This document shows positions 1 through 7,809 of a stretch of DNA of 37,304 nt, in pieces. Each line of letters starts with the position of its first letter. The stretch's first letter is position 1. Location: positions 1-37,304 of the forward strand of contig NZ_PHRF01000042.1 of NCBI RefSeq assembly GCF_004151105.1, given 5' to 3'. This stretch comes from Streptomyces sp. L-9-10 (GTDB lineage: Bacteria; Actinomycetota; Actinomycetes; Streptomycetales; Streptomycetaceae). Position numbers and translations under genes: made by a program. The notes below the pieces were generated by a model, which was not told where the DNA came from, did not search any database, and worked only from the letters and a program-made list of their open reading frames with translations.

Positions 1-149
1 GCTGGTGACGCCCGCGCCGTCCATCTCCGCCATCAGCCTCGCCGCGTCGAAGCGTGTGTAGTTGTGGACGAAGACGGTCGCCTCGGCGTTCCAGGGGGTG
101 CCGCGGCCGCCAGAGCAGCCGTGACCAGAATGCGCTTGACGAGTGTCAT
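1..149 (-). CDS. Partial secreted-protein gene, apparently frameshifted
   Basis: An ATG at 149 follows a good ribosome binding site (AAAGGA, about 8 nt upstream). It opens a typical export signal, MTLVKRILVTAALAAAA. In that frame the reading soon becomes Pro/Arg/Ser-rich and stops near 35. The next frame, from about 102 down to the window edge, has almost exclusively G or C at third positions and reads WNAEATVFVHNYTRFDAARL and onward. That is the normal look of a real Streptomyces gene. The simplest reading is one base missing in the GC run near 100-110, either a true mutation or a sequencing error. The product would be exported. I do not recognise the family, and the 3' part lies outside the window. 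Confidence 0.45.
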
Positions 150-288
150 CTCAAATCCTTTGTGGCAGGGACTCTTGAAGCGTATGCGCATCGGCCACGC
201 TCGCTAGTGGTGATATCCGGACATGCCACGACCGCGACGGCCCCCCCTCCGCGCCGCCGCGGTCGTCACCCCCGTCGAAGAGGTCTGG

Positions 289-441
289 TCAGACAGGTTC
301 ACCAGTGGCGTGGACGTCGCCCTGCGTGGTGGCCTCGCCGCCTGTGGCGTGGACGTCCTTGACGGTGTTCTCGCCACCGGTGGACGTCGCGTGGACGTCC
401 TTCGGCTTGAGTACCGTCTCGTCCGTCTTCTTGTCACCCAT
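289..441 (-). CDS. 50-aa peptide with three DVHAT repeats
   Basis: The ATG at 441 is preceded by GGGGAGAG at 9-nt spacing, and the TGA lies at 289-291. The peptide is hydrophilic: a Lys/Asp-rich start (MGDKKTDETVLKPK) followed by three copies of a unit built on (K/G)DVHAT with Gly, Glu and Thr between them (DVHATSTGGE, DVHATGGE, DVHATGE). It has no Cys, signal peptide or membrane segment. From memory, Streptomyces genomes contain short repeat proteins of this flavour with uninformative names such as 'sigma-like protein'; I could not verify membership. It sits between the SARP gene and the exported-protein gene on the same strand, and a strong inverted repeat lies just upstream. Function is unknown. 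A structural peptide, a precursor peptide or a spore-associated peptide are all open. Confidence 0.6.
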   Translation of the reverse strand: MGDKKTDETVLKPKDVHATSTGGENTVKDVHATGGEATTQGDVHATGEPV

Positions 442-485
442 GATCGATCTCTCCCCTGTTGTTCAACATGTGCGTGATGGGCTGG

Positions 486-533
486 GAGATGCCCGTCCGA
501 CAGCTCCCCCGGAAACCGTCGGACGTGCATCTC
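486..533. promoter_or_regulatory. 16-bp inverted repeat upstream of the DVHAT peptide
   Basis: The left arm (486-501) and right arm (518-533) are inverted copies with one mismatch: GAGATGCCCGTCCGAC against GTCGGACGTGCATCTC. They flank a 16-nt loop. The element lies 45-92 nt upstream of the peptide start and about 160 nt beyond the SARP stop. It could be the SARP terminator, an operator, or a leader structure controlling the peptide. It has no T-run. Confidence 0.55.
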
Positions 534-693
534 AGGGACCGTTCACCGCAGTGCGCCGGTCCGTGTCGTTCCGTCTGCCCCCCGATACGACGGCTCGACG
601 TGCACCAGAGTGGCGCGTGGCGATAAACGAACGATGAACGCCCCACTGGGGCCGGAGATTACGCCGGGGACCAGGCCGGAGGCACGCCGGGGG

Positions 694-3645
694 TCACGCC
701 GCGGCGGCCGGTGACAGCAGCGCGCGTACCTCCGCCGCCTCGGCCGAACCGAGGGCCTCGTAGAGGGACAGCGCCTCGCGCCAGCACACCTGGGCCCTGC
801 CCGTCTGTCCGATACCGTGCAGCGCCCGGCCCAGGACCGTGAGCACGTTCCCGCGCCGCCACTCCCCGCCGATGCCGCGCAGGACCGTCAGCGCCATCTC
901 GGCGTTGGACGCGGCCTGCGCCGGCTTGTGCCCCTCCAGATCGGCCTCGGCCAGCCGGCAGAGCGTCATGCCCTCCCACAGCCGCTGGCGGCTGTCCCGG
1001 AAGACGACCAGCGCCTCGTGGAGCCGCTGGGAGGCCTCACTGAGCTGCCCGGCCTGGGTGAGCGCGAGCCCCAGCGCGTAGCGGCCGTTCGCGCCGCGCA
1101 GGGAGTGCCCGAGGCCGTCGTATATGTCTATGCCCTGCTGGGCCAGGGCGATGGCGCTGGACGTGCGTCCCGTCGCCAGCCGGATACGGGAGAGGTTGCA
1201 CAGGGCGCTCGCCTCGCCCGCGCGGTCCTGCACCGCCCGGAACCGCTCCAGGGAGCGCGTCAGGTTCGTCTCGCCCTCGGCGTGCCGGCCCTGGAAGAGC
1301 GCGATGATCCCCCGGATGTTCGGCGCCCAGCAGCTGGGCAGCGGGTCCTGCGCCGCCTCCGCGAGCCGGTGCGCCTCACCGGCCTCCTCGTCCCCCTCCT
1401 TGAAGCGGCCCACCATCTGGTGGACATTGGCCAGAATCACCAGCGCGCGCGCCTCGGCCCGCTGGTCACCCGCCGCGTGGGCGGCCTCCCGCAGGATGGC
1501 GGCGACCTCCTCGTACTGCTTGGAGTTGGCGCCGGACTCGGCCAGGTCGACGCAGGCCCAGAGGAGATCGACCGCGCGGCGCAGCGTCGGCGCGCCCGAG
1601 CACTGCCGAACGAACGCCAGCAGGCAGTTGGCCTCCGCGTACAGCCAGTCCTGCGCGTCATGCCGGTCGGTGAAGGACAGGCCCTGGTACGACGTCGGCT
1701 CCAGGTGGTCCACCAGGCGGTCCCCGGGGCGCTCCAGGGCGTACACGCTCGCGGCCGTCGCCAGGTAGAAGTCCAGCAGCCGCGACAGGGCCGCCTCGCG
1801 CTCGGAGGGCGGCTGTTCGTCGCGTTCCGCGCAGGCACGCGCGTAGAGACGTACCAGGTCGTGGTAGCGGTAGCGGCCCGGCGCCGCGGATTCCAGCAGC
1901 GAGGTGTCGACCAGCGACTCCAGCAGGTCCTCGGCGTCGTGCAGCGGCAGGTCCAGTACGGCCGCCGCCGCGGCCAGCGAGAGGTCGGGGCCGTCGGCCA
2001 GGCCGAGCAGGCGGAAGGCGCGGGCCTGGGCCCGGTCCAGGGCGCCGTAGCCCAGTTCGAAGGTCGCCTTGACCGCGAGGTCGCCCGCTTGGAGCTCGTC
2101 CAGTCTGCGCCGCTCGTCGGCGAGCTTCGCCGCCAGGACCGAGACCGTCCAGGTGCGGCGGGCCGCCAGGCGGGACGCCGCGATCCGGATGGCCAGGGGA
2201 AGGAAACCGCACGCCGCGACGACATCCAGCGCCGCCTTGCGCTCGGTGGTGACCCGCTCCTCGCCGACGATCCGGGTGAAGAGCTGAAGCGCCTCCTCCG
2301 GTGACATCACATCGAGGTCGACCAGATGCGCGCCCGCCAGATCGACCATCCTGACCCGGCTGGTGACCAGCGCCGCGCAGCCCTCCGTACCCGGCAGCAG
2401 CGGACGCACCTGCGCGGCGTCCCGCGCGTTGTCCAGCAGCACCAGGATGCGCCGGCCGTCGAGCGTCGAGCGGTAGAGCGCGGAGCGTTCGTCGAGCGAG
2501 TCGGGGATCACGGCGTCGGGGGTGCCGAGCGCCCGCAGGAACGAGCCCAGTACGTTCTCCGGCTCCGCGGCCCGCGTGCCCGCGCCCTGGAGGTCCACGT
2601 ACAGCTGGCCGTCGGGGAAGTACGTCCGCGCCGTGTGCGCGACATGCACCGCCAGGGTCGTCTTGCCGACACCGCCGATGCCCGCGAGCGCGGAGACGGC
2701 CATCACGGACCCCTCGACCGTGGACAGCCGCTTGCCCAGCTCCTGTACGAAGGAGACGCGGCCGGTGAAATCGGGCACCGTCGCCGGGAGTTGCGCGGGG
2801 CGCATGAAGGTGGGCGGCGGCGCGTGTTCCTCCACGGGACTGGCCAGTTCGGTGTCCGCCTGGAGGATGCGCTGCTGGAGCTGGGCGAGTTCGGGGCGCG
2901 GGTCGACCCCCAGCTCCTCGGCGAGCAGCCGGCGGGTGTCCGCGTAGACGGCGAGCGCCTCCGCCTGCCGGCCGCTGCGGTAGAGCGCCAGCATGAGCAG
3001 TTCGCGCAGCCGCTCGCGCAGCGGATGCGCGGCGGTCAGCACGGTCAGCTCGGAGACCGCCTCGGCGTGGCAGCCGACCTCCAGGTCCAGATCGAGCCGG
3101 GTCTCGGTGAGCTGGAGGCGCCACTCCTCCAGCCGGGCCCGCTGGGTCTCGGCGTAGGGGCCGGGCACGGAGGCCAGCGCCTCGCCGTCCCACAGCCCCA
3201 GCGACTTGTTGAGCAGCGCGCGGGCCTGGTTGCGGTCCCCGGCGGCGCGGGCCTTCTCCGCGTCCGTGGCCAGTTCCTGAGCCAGGTTCAGATCGAGCTG
3301 GTCGGGCCGGGTCCGCAGGGCGTACCCACCGGCCTCGGTGACCAGCACGCCGGGGGAGAGCCCCTTGCGCAGACGCGAGGCATAGGTCCGTACGGCGGCC
3401 AGCGCCTGCGAGGGCGGCTCGTCGCCCCAGAGCGCGTCGATCAGTTCACCGGCCGTGGCGGTGCGTCCGTCACGCAGTAACAGGGCGGCCAGCAGGGCAC
3501 GTTGCTGAGGCGACCCGGGCGGTACGGGCTCGCCGCCGCGCCAGGCGCGCACCGGTCCGAGCACGCTGAAGCGCAGCTCGCCCGAGCCACCCTGCACGGC
3601 CGGAGCCCGCTGCTCCGGTACGCGCGGCCCGCCGTCACGTTCCAT
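694..3645 (-). CDS. AfsR-like SARP transcriptional regulator (wHTH-BTAD-NB-ARC-TPR)
   Basis: This 983-aa protein starts at ATG 3645, just behind an AGGGGG run. The same frame stays open far upstream, but that part is Pro/Ser/Arg-rich and lies over the divergent FAD gene, so it is excluded. Residues about 24-95 form the OmpR-like winged helix (LRFSVLGPVRAW onward). Residues about 110-262 form the bacterial transcriptional activator domain. Residues about 300-560 form an NB-ARC ATPase with Walker A GIGGVGKTT near 320 and Walker B-like ILVLLDN near 400. The C-terminal third is TPR-like. This is the full AfsR-type architecture; such proteins activate secondary metabolism or morphological genes in an ATP-dependent way. 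Codon 56, inside the DNA-binding domain, is TTA, so translation should need the bldA tRNA. The likely target is the divergent monooxygenase or itself. Confidence 0.93.
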   Translation of the reverse strand: MERDGGPRVPEQRAPAVQGGSGELRFSVLGPVRAWRGGEPVPPGSPQQRALLAALLLRDGRTATAGELIDALWGDEPPSQALAAVRTYASRLRKGLSPGVLVTEAGGYALRTRPDQLDLNLAQELATDAEKARAAGDRNQARALLNKSLGLWDGEALASVPGPYAETQRARLEEWRLQLTETRLDLDLEVGCHAEAVSELTVLTAAHPLRERLRELLMLALYRSGRQAEALAVYADTRRLLAEELGVDPRPELAQLQQRILQADTELASPVEEHAPPPTFMRPAQLPATVPDFTGRVSFVQELGKRLSTVEGSVMAVSALAGIGGVGKTTLAVHVAHTARTYFPDGQLYVDLQGAGTRAAEPENVLGSFLRALGTPDAVIPDSLDERSALYRSTLDGRRILVLLDNARDAAQVRPLLPGTEGCAALVTSRVRMVDLAGAHLVDLDVMSPEEALQLFTRIVGEERVTTERKAALDVVAACGFLPLAIRIAASRLAARRTWTVSVLAAKLADERRRLDELQAGDLAVKATFELGYGALDRAQARAFRLLGLADGPDLSLAAAAAVLDLPLHDAEDLLESLVDTSLLESAAPGRYRYHDLVRLYARACAERDEQPPSEREAALSRLLDFYLATAASVYALERPGDRLVDHLEPTSYQGLSFTDRHDAQDWLYAEANCLLAFVRQCSGAPTLRRAVDLLWACVDLAESGANSKQYEEVAAILREAAHAAGDQRAEARALVILANVHQMVGRFKEGDEEAGEAHRLAEAAQDPLPSCWAPNIRGIIALFQGRHAEGETNLTRSLERFRAVQDRAGEASALCNLSRIRLATGRTSSAIALAQQGIDIYDGLGHSLRGANGRYALGLALTQAGQLSEASQRLHEALVVFRDSRQRLWEGMTLCRLAEADLEGHKPAQAASNAEMALTVLRGIGGEWRRGNVLTVLGRALHGIGQTGRAQVCWREALSLYEALGSAEAAEVRALLSPAAAA

Positions 3646-3676
3646 AGCTCCCCCTGCCCCTGCCACTGCCGGTATC

Positions 3677-3826
3677 GCCCTCGACAGTCTGCCTTGTCGG
3701 CGGCTGCGCGTCAGCAGTGAGTAGCGGTCTGCACAAGCCCTCGACAGGATCGGGACCGCGGTTGACGCACGTGTCACGGAGCGCCGGACTTCTGTTGACC
3801 AATAAGTATTGGTATGACGGTTGACC
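3677..3826. promoter_or_regulatory. Divergent SARP/monooxygenase promoter region with repeats and a palindrome
   Basis: The spacer between the two divergent genes holds an exact 11-bp direct repeat, GCCCTCGACAG, at 3677 and 3737. It also has three GTTGAC copies at 3761, 3794 and 3820; the first two are 33 bp apart. A palindrome at 3798-3813 reads ACCAATA-AG-TATTGGT (7-bp arms). SARP proteins are known to bind short direct repeats on one face of the helix, whereas the palindrome looks like the operator of a dimeric repressor. Assignment to a specific regulator is inference. Confidence 0.5.
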
Positions 3827-3828
3827 GT

Positions 3829-3900
3829 GCTGGACCATGCCGGTCCGTGCTGGACCATGCCGGTCCGTGGCGGTCCGTGCCGGTCCGTGCCGGTCCGTGT
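3829..3900 (+). repeat. 10-bp-period tandem repeat in the monooxygenase leader
   Basis: CGGTCCGTGN occurs at 3841, 3861, 3871, 3881 and 3891, and TGGACCATGC at 3831 and 3851. Together they form an unbroken array with a 10-bp period ending 28 nt before the monooxygenase start. It is probably in the 5' leader. The copy number looks prone to slippage. Confidence 0.8.
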
Positions 3901-3928
3901 CGGCGAGGAAGACGAGGAGGCAGCGGCC

Positions 3929-5533
3929 ATGACCGATGTGATCGTGGTGGGGGCCGGTCCGACCGGGCTGCTGCTCGCGGGGGATCTGGCGGTCGCCGGA
4001 CACGCCGTGACCCTGGTCGAACGCCGCGCGGAAGCAGTCGGAAATCTCACGCGCGCTCTCGCCGTCCACGCCCGCACGCTGGAGCAGCTGGACGCGCGCG
4101 GACTCGCCGACGAGCTGGTGGCGCGCGGATTTCCGGTACGGGAACTGCGGCTGCTCACGCGGACGGCCATCGATCTGTCCCGGCTGCGCAGCCGCTTCCC
4201 GTACGTCCTGGTCGTCGGGCAGTACGAGGTGGAGCGACTGCTCGAACGGCGTGCACGCGAGGCCGGTGTCACGTTCTTGTACGACACGGAGGTGACGGGC
4301 GTACGGCAGGGCGGTGAGGGGGCCGGGGTGGAGGTGCGAGCGGGAGGCGCGGGGCCCGGGCCGGGGCCCGGGTCGGGCGCGGGGGCGGCGGCCGGGACCG
4401 AGCCGGGGGCCGGATCTGGACCCGGATCAGGACCCGGACTCGGATCAGGACTCGGATCAGGACCTGGTCCTGGACCTGGACCTGGACCCGGACCCGGACC
4501 TGGATCGCGCACGCTCCGCGCCTCGTATGTCGTCGGCACGGACGGTGCTTCCAGTACCGTCCGCCGCTCCCTCGGACTGCCCTTCCCCGGCTCCGCCGTC
4601 ATCCGTTCGATGGTGCTGGCCGACGTCCGGCTGACCGAGACGCCGCCCGCCCCGCTGACCGCCAACGCCGAGGGCGACTTCCTGGCGCTGATCGGCTCGT
4701 TCGGCGACGGCTGGTACCGCGTCATGGGCTGGAACCGCGCCCGGCAGCTCCCCGACAGCGCACCCGCCGATCTCGACGAGGTGCGGGAAGCCGCCCGGCA
4801 GGCGCTCGGCTCCGACTACGGCATGCACGACGCCCGCTGGATCTCCCGCTTCCACAGCGACGAACGGCAGGTGCCGCACTATCGCGTGGGGCGCGTCTTC
4901 CTCGCGGGCGACGCCGCGCATGTCCATTCCCCGGCCGGCGGCATGGGCATGAACACCGGCCTTCAGGATGCCGCGAACCTCAGCTGGAAGCTGTCGGCCG
5001 TGCTCGACGGACGGGCGGGCGACGCGCTGCTCGATACGTACGACACGGAGCGCCACCCGGTCGGTGCCATGGTGCTGCGCGCCAGCGGGGGCATCATCCG
5101 GCTCGCGCTGACCCGGTCCGTCCCGATGCGCGCCCTCGGGGCGATCGGGTCCCAACTGCTCGTCCGGGCACACCCGTTGACGGACCGCGCGATGCGCATG
5201 GTCAGCGGCGTCGGCATCGCGTACCGCTCCCCGCGCGGCGCCCACCCCCTGGTCGGCAGGCGCGCCCCCGATCTGGCGCTGTCGTCGGGACGGCTGTACG
5301 AGGCGCTGCGGGCGGGCCGGTTCGTGGTGGTGGGACCGCGTGGGGACGCGGGCGTACGGTCGGTGGTGCCGGGCGACGGCCCGGTGCTGTACGCCGAGTT
5401 CGCGCGCAGCACCAGGCGCACGCTGCTCATCCGGCCCGACGGCTACATCGCCTGGGCGGCCGACGCCCCGGACCCGTCGGGCCTGCGCGGAGCCCTCGCG
5501 GAGTGGACCGGACAGCGGGAGGGACGTCCGTAG
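3929..5533 (+). CDS. FAD-dependent aromatic-ring-type monooxygenase with Gly/Pro insert
   Basis: This 534-aa flavoprotein belongs to the PF01494 (aromatic-ring hydroxylase) group that uses NAD(P)H and O2. ATG 3929 is chosen because GAGGAGG lies about 8 nt upstream and the Rossmann motif GAGPTG starts at residue 8. The frame is open further upstream only through the tandem repeat. The second FAD motif, FLAGDAAHVHSPAGGMGMN, is at residues about 324-342, followed by LQDAANLSWKL. The C-terminal 90 residues resemble the thioredoxin-like tail of polyketide-tailoring hydroxylases. Residues 139-193 are an almost pure Gly/Pro/Ser/Ala stretch placed between two strands of the FAD domain, where relatives have a short turn. 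No polyketide or peptide synthase is nearby, so the substrate is unknown. Divergence from the SARP suggests control by it. Confidence 0.9.
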   Translation: MTDVIVVGAGPTGLLLAGDLAVAGHAVTLVERRAEAVGNLTRALAVHARTLEQLDARGLADELVARGFPVRELRLLTRTAIDLSRLRSRFPYVLVVGQYEVERLLERRAREAGVTFLYDTEVTGVRQGGEGAGVEVRAGGAGPGPGPGSGAGAAAGTEPGAGSGPGSGPGLGSGLGSGPGPGPGPGPGPGPGSRTLRASYVVGTDGASSTVRRSLGLPFPGSAVIRSMVLADVRLTETPPAPLTANAEGDFLALIGSFGDGWYRVMGWNRARQLPDSAPADLDEVREAARQALGSDYGMHDARWISRFHSDERQVPHYRVGRVFLAGDAAHVHSPAGGMGMNTGLQDAANLSWKLSAVLDGRAGDALLDTYDTERHPVGAMVLRASGGIIRLALTRSVPMRALGAIGSQLLVRAHPLTDRAMRMVSGVGIAYRSPRGAHPLVGRRAPDLALSSGRLYEALRAGRFVVVGPRGDAGVRSVVPGDGPVLYAEFARSTRRTLLIRPDGYIAWAADAPDPSGLRGALAEWTGQREGRP

Positions 5534-5554
5534 CGCACGGCGGGATCTTCGCGG

Positions 5555-5589
5555 GCCCACCGGATCGAGGTTTCCACGACCCGGTGGGC
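5555..5589 (+). terminator. Hairpin downstream of the monooxygenase
   Basis: GCCCACCGG (5555-5563) and CCGGTGGGC (5581-5589) are perfect 9-bp inverted arms around a 17-nt loop, 22 nt after the stop. Like many Streptomyces terminators it lacks a T-run. Confidence 0.55.
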
Positions 5590-5846
5590 GAGGACCCGGT
5601 GGACGAGGACCCGGCGGCATGGGACGTAAAAAAGCTCTCAAGGACCCGGGTAAGAACCCTGCCCAACCACCCCTTTTTCCCCCGGCAGTCCTCGTCACTC
5701 GCACGGGTGAAGAAGGCAACATCTGGTCATGGGTGGCGTGTTGGTGTGGTTACGCTCAGCGACGCAACCCCAAACCAATTCGGCCCCCGGCCGGGACTGG
5801 CATCCCGATCGAGGGCCTGACCACCCAGGAAGAAGACACCTTCCCG
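5590..5846. other. Intergenic stretch before the HTH/zinc-ribbon gene
   Basis: The gap from 5534 to 5846 begins with the terminator hairpin. It continues with a GAGGACCCGG direct repeat near 5590-5615 and a less GC-rich patch with A- and T-runs at 5630-5680. The frame of the next gene stays open through it, but without coding-like composition, so I leave it non-coding. A promoter for the 5847 gene is expected here; no clear -35/-10 pair stands out. Confidence 0.5.
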
Positions 5847-6755
5847 ATGGCTCTTCAGCAGCTTAACGTGCCCTCGCACGCCCAGTCCGGCATTCCGGCG
5901 ACCGTTCCCCCGTCCGGGGTCGCCCACCAACGGCACCGGCACACCGAGAAGTTCACCGTGATCGGCAACCACCTCGCCCAGCACGAGGGAATGTCGCTGG
6001 TCGCGTTGGGTCTCGGCGTGTACATCCAGTCTCTGCCCGACGGGGTGAATGTCGGTATCAAGAGCCTCGCCGTGCGGTTCGAGGAGGGCGAGGTGACGAT
6101 CGCCAAGGGGCTGCGGCAGCTGGAGGCGTACGGCTATCTCAGCCGTACGAGGGAACGCACCCCGCAAGGACGCTGGGTGACGAGGACGGTCGCGTACGAC
6201 ATGCCGTCGGCTCTGACCCAGCAGTCGCCTGCACCGAAGCCGAAGCCGAAGCCGAAGCCCGCGCCGACCACTGCCCCGGCTCCTGCCACTGCCCCGGCTC
6301 CCGCCGCCACCTCTGCCCCGACCGACACCCGTTCCCCGGCCCGGACTCCGTCACCCGCTCCGCCCCTTCCCGAGCCCGGCTGTCCCGACCTCACCCGCCA
6401 TCGCACCGCCGCCGAAATCCTCGCCGGACTCCGACGCCACGACCCGCGCCTGGTCCTCTCCGAACGGGATGTCCGCCGCCTCGCGGGCGCCGTATCAACC
6501 TGGCTGGAGCGTGGGATCGAACCCGCCGCCGTACAGCGCACCCTGACCAGCCTGCTGCCGCAAGACCCCATCCACTCCCCAGCGGCCCTCCTCGCCCACC
6601 GCCTCACCACCCTGCTGCCCCCGCCACTCCCCGCCGTACCGGCCCCACCACGCGTCGTCCCCCTCCAGAACTGCGACCGCTGCGACCATGCTTTCCGCGC
6701 ACCCGAACCAGGCAACTGCCCCGGCTGCCGAGCGGCCTCACGGCCCGCCAGCTGA
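5847..6755 (+). CDS. HTH-domain protein with C-terminal zinc ribbon
   Basis: This is a 302-aa protein. ATG 5847 opens MALQQLNVPSHAQ, the usual beginning of this Streptomyces family; AGGAAG lies rather far upstream (about 14 nt). Residues about 30-110 look like a winged-helix/HTH module of the sort seen in plasmid-replication or GntR-like proteins (FTVIGNHLAQHEGMSL, IKSLAVRFEEGEVTIAKGL, LEAYGYLSRTRE). A Lys/Pro/Ala linker follows at about 130-185, then a helical region. The end has CDRC-x11-CPGC (Cys 276, 279, 291, 294), a likely zinc ribbon. The XRE gene starts 16 nt downstream, so the two are probably co-transcribed. It is likely a DNA-binding partner of that regulator; its function is not established. 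Confidence 0.8.
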   Translation: MALQQLNVPSHAQSGIPATVPPSGVAHQRHRHTEKFTVIGNHLAQHEGMSLVALGLGVYIQSLPDGVNVGIKSLAVRFEEGEVTIAKGLRQLEAYGYLSRTRERTPQGRWVTRTVAYDMPSALTQQSPAPKPKPKPKPAPTTAPAPATAPAPAATSAPTDTRSPARTPSPAPPLPEPGCPDLTRHRTAAEILAGLRRHDPRLVLSERDVRRLAGAVSTWLERGIEPAAVQRTLTSLLPQDPIHSPAALLAHRLTTLLPPPLPAVPAPPRVVPLQNCDRCDHAFRAPEPGNCPGCRAASRPAS

Positions 6756-6770
6756 AAGGAAGTTCGAGCT

Positions 6771-7610
6771 TTGGAGCTGAACAGCGACGAAGACGGCAAG
6801 GCCACCCCGCGCACGCTGCTGGGCCGGAGACTGCGACGGATGCGCGGCGACTCGGGGCTGTCACTGCGTGCCCTCGCCGAGCAGGTGGGTTATCCGCACT
6901 CCTATCTCGGCAGGGTCGAGCTGGGGGATCAACTCCCCTCGGAAGCCCTGGCCATCGTGCTGGACAGGCACTTCGGTACGAGCGGCCTCTTCATGGATCT
7001 GCTTGAGCTCGCACAGGACACGTCGATTCCCGACTACGGTCGTGCGATCGTCAGCAGCGAGGAACAGGCAACGCGCATCCAGGTGTTCAACAGCAGCCTC
7101 ATTCCTGGTCTGCTGCAAACAGAGGACTACGCTCACGCGCTCATTCGGGAAACGCGTTCCCAGGACTCGGAGGAGCAGTTGAGTGAGCTCGTCGAGAGGC
7201 GTATGCGGCGCAAGCGTGTCCTTGCCAAGGATAATCCGCCACTTTTCTGGGCGATTATGGATGAGGCGGTACTCAAGCGCCCAATGGGAGGTTCAAAGTG
7301 CATGACCGAGCAAATTTCCTCCGTGCTGGAGGTGGCGCGGATGCCTCATGTCGCGGTTCAGGTGCTCCCGTTCACCCAGGGTGAGCATCCCTTGCTGGGT
7401 GGGAGTCTGAGCCTCCAGACGTTCCAGAACGGGGCTACGATCGCGTACGTAGAGAGCTTCGTATCCGGGGAGTCGGTAGAGTCGCCCAAGAAGATCCTCA
7501 GGCTTACGCAAATGTTCGACACGGCTCGATCGAAGGCGCTGCCCGAGAAGGAATCTCTCGCCCTGATGCGCACATACCTGGGAGAGTATGAGAATGCAGA
7601 AGATTCCTGA
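6771..7610 (+). CDS. XRE-family regulator with DUF5753 domain (WhiJ-like)
   Basis: This 279-aa protein starts at TTG 6771, behind GAAAGGAAG. Residues about 18-72 are a Cro/CI-type HTH (LRRMRGDSGLSLRALAEQVG, SYLGRVELG). Residues about 95-270 are the DUF5753 ligand-binding-like domain, recognised by IPGLLQTEDYAHALI, ERRMRRKRVL, MPHVAVQVLPF and YVESFVSGE. Streptomyces carries many such paralogues, usually paired with a DUF397 gene; WhiJ is the studied example and affects development. Here the DUF397 start overlaps the end of this gene by 17 bp, so translation is coupled. The second half of the gene is less GC-rich than its neighbours, as often seen in this mobile family. Confidence 0.92.
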   Translation: MELNSDEDGKATPRTLLGRRLRRMRGDSGLSLRALAEQVGYPHSYLGRVELGDQLPSEALAIVLDRHFGTSGLFMDLLELAQDTSIPDYGRAIVSSEEQATRIQVFNSSLIPGLLQTEDYAHALIRETRSQDSEEQLSELVERRMRRKRVLAKDNPPLFWAIMDEAVLKRPMGGSKCMTEQISSVLEVARMPHVAVQVLPFTQGEHPLLGGSLSLQTFQNGATIAYVESFVSGESVESPKKILRLTQMFDTARSKALPEKESLALMRTYLGEYENAEDS

Positions 7611-7809
7611 CGCGTCCGCCTTCAGCGCGTGGCGCAAAAGCAGCTACAGCAACGGAGACGGCGCCGAATGCGTCGAGGTCGCCGACGGCCTGATCGGCAT
7701 CGTCCCCGTCCGTGACAGCAAGAACCCTCACGGCCCGGCGTTGGCGTTCTCCGCTGGTCAGTGGTCGTCGTTCGTATGTGCCGTCAAGCGCGCCGAGTTC
7801 GCCGCCTGA
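7594..7809 (+). CDS. DUF397 small protein, partner of the upstream XRE regulator
   Basis: This 71-aa protein carries the diagnostic DUF397 pattern: W-RKSSYS-GDGAECVEVA, VPVRDSKNPHGPAL, WSSFVCAVK. Two ATGs are available. The one at 7594 sits 7 nt behind GGAGAG, whereas 7588 would be almost on top of it, so 7594 is preferred. It overlaps the XRE gene by 17 bp. In this family the small protein is thought to modulate its cognate XRE regulator in a toxin/antitoxin-like or anti-regulator manner; the exact biochemistry is not settled. A short palindrome includes its stop codon. Confidence 0.92.
   Translation: MQKIPDASAFSAWRKSSYSNGDGAECVEVADGLIGIVPVRDSKNPHGPALAFSAGQWSSFVCAVKRAEFAA

Noticed and set aside
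3646..4725. N-terminal extension of the SARP reading frame across the divergent monooxygenase gene
   Set aside because: Pro/Ser/Arg-rich with no domain, runs antisense to a well-supported flavoprotein and through the tandem repeats; ATG 3645 gives a normal AfsR-like start.
694..5533. SARP plus flavin monooxygenase as a polyketide or peptide biosynthetic cluster
   Set aside because: No synthase, carrier protein, transporter or resistance gene in the window; at most the edge of a cluster extending left of position 1.
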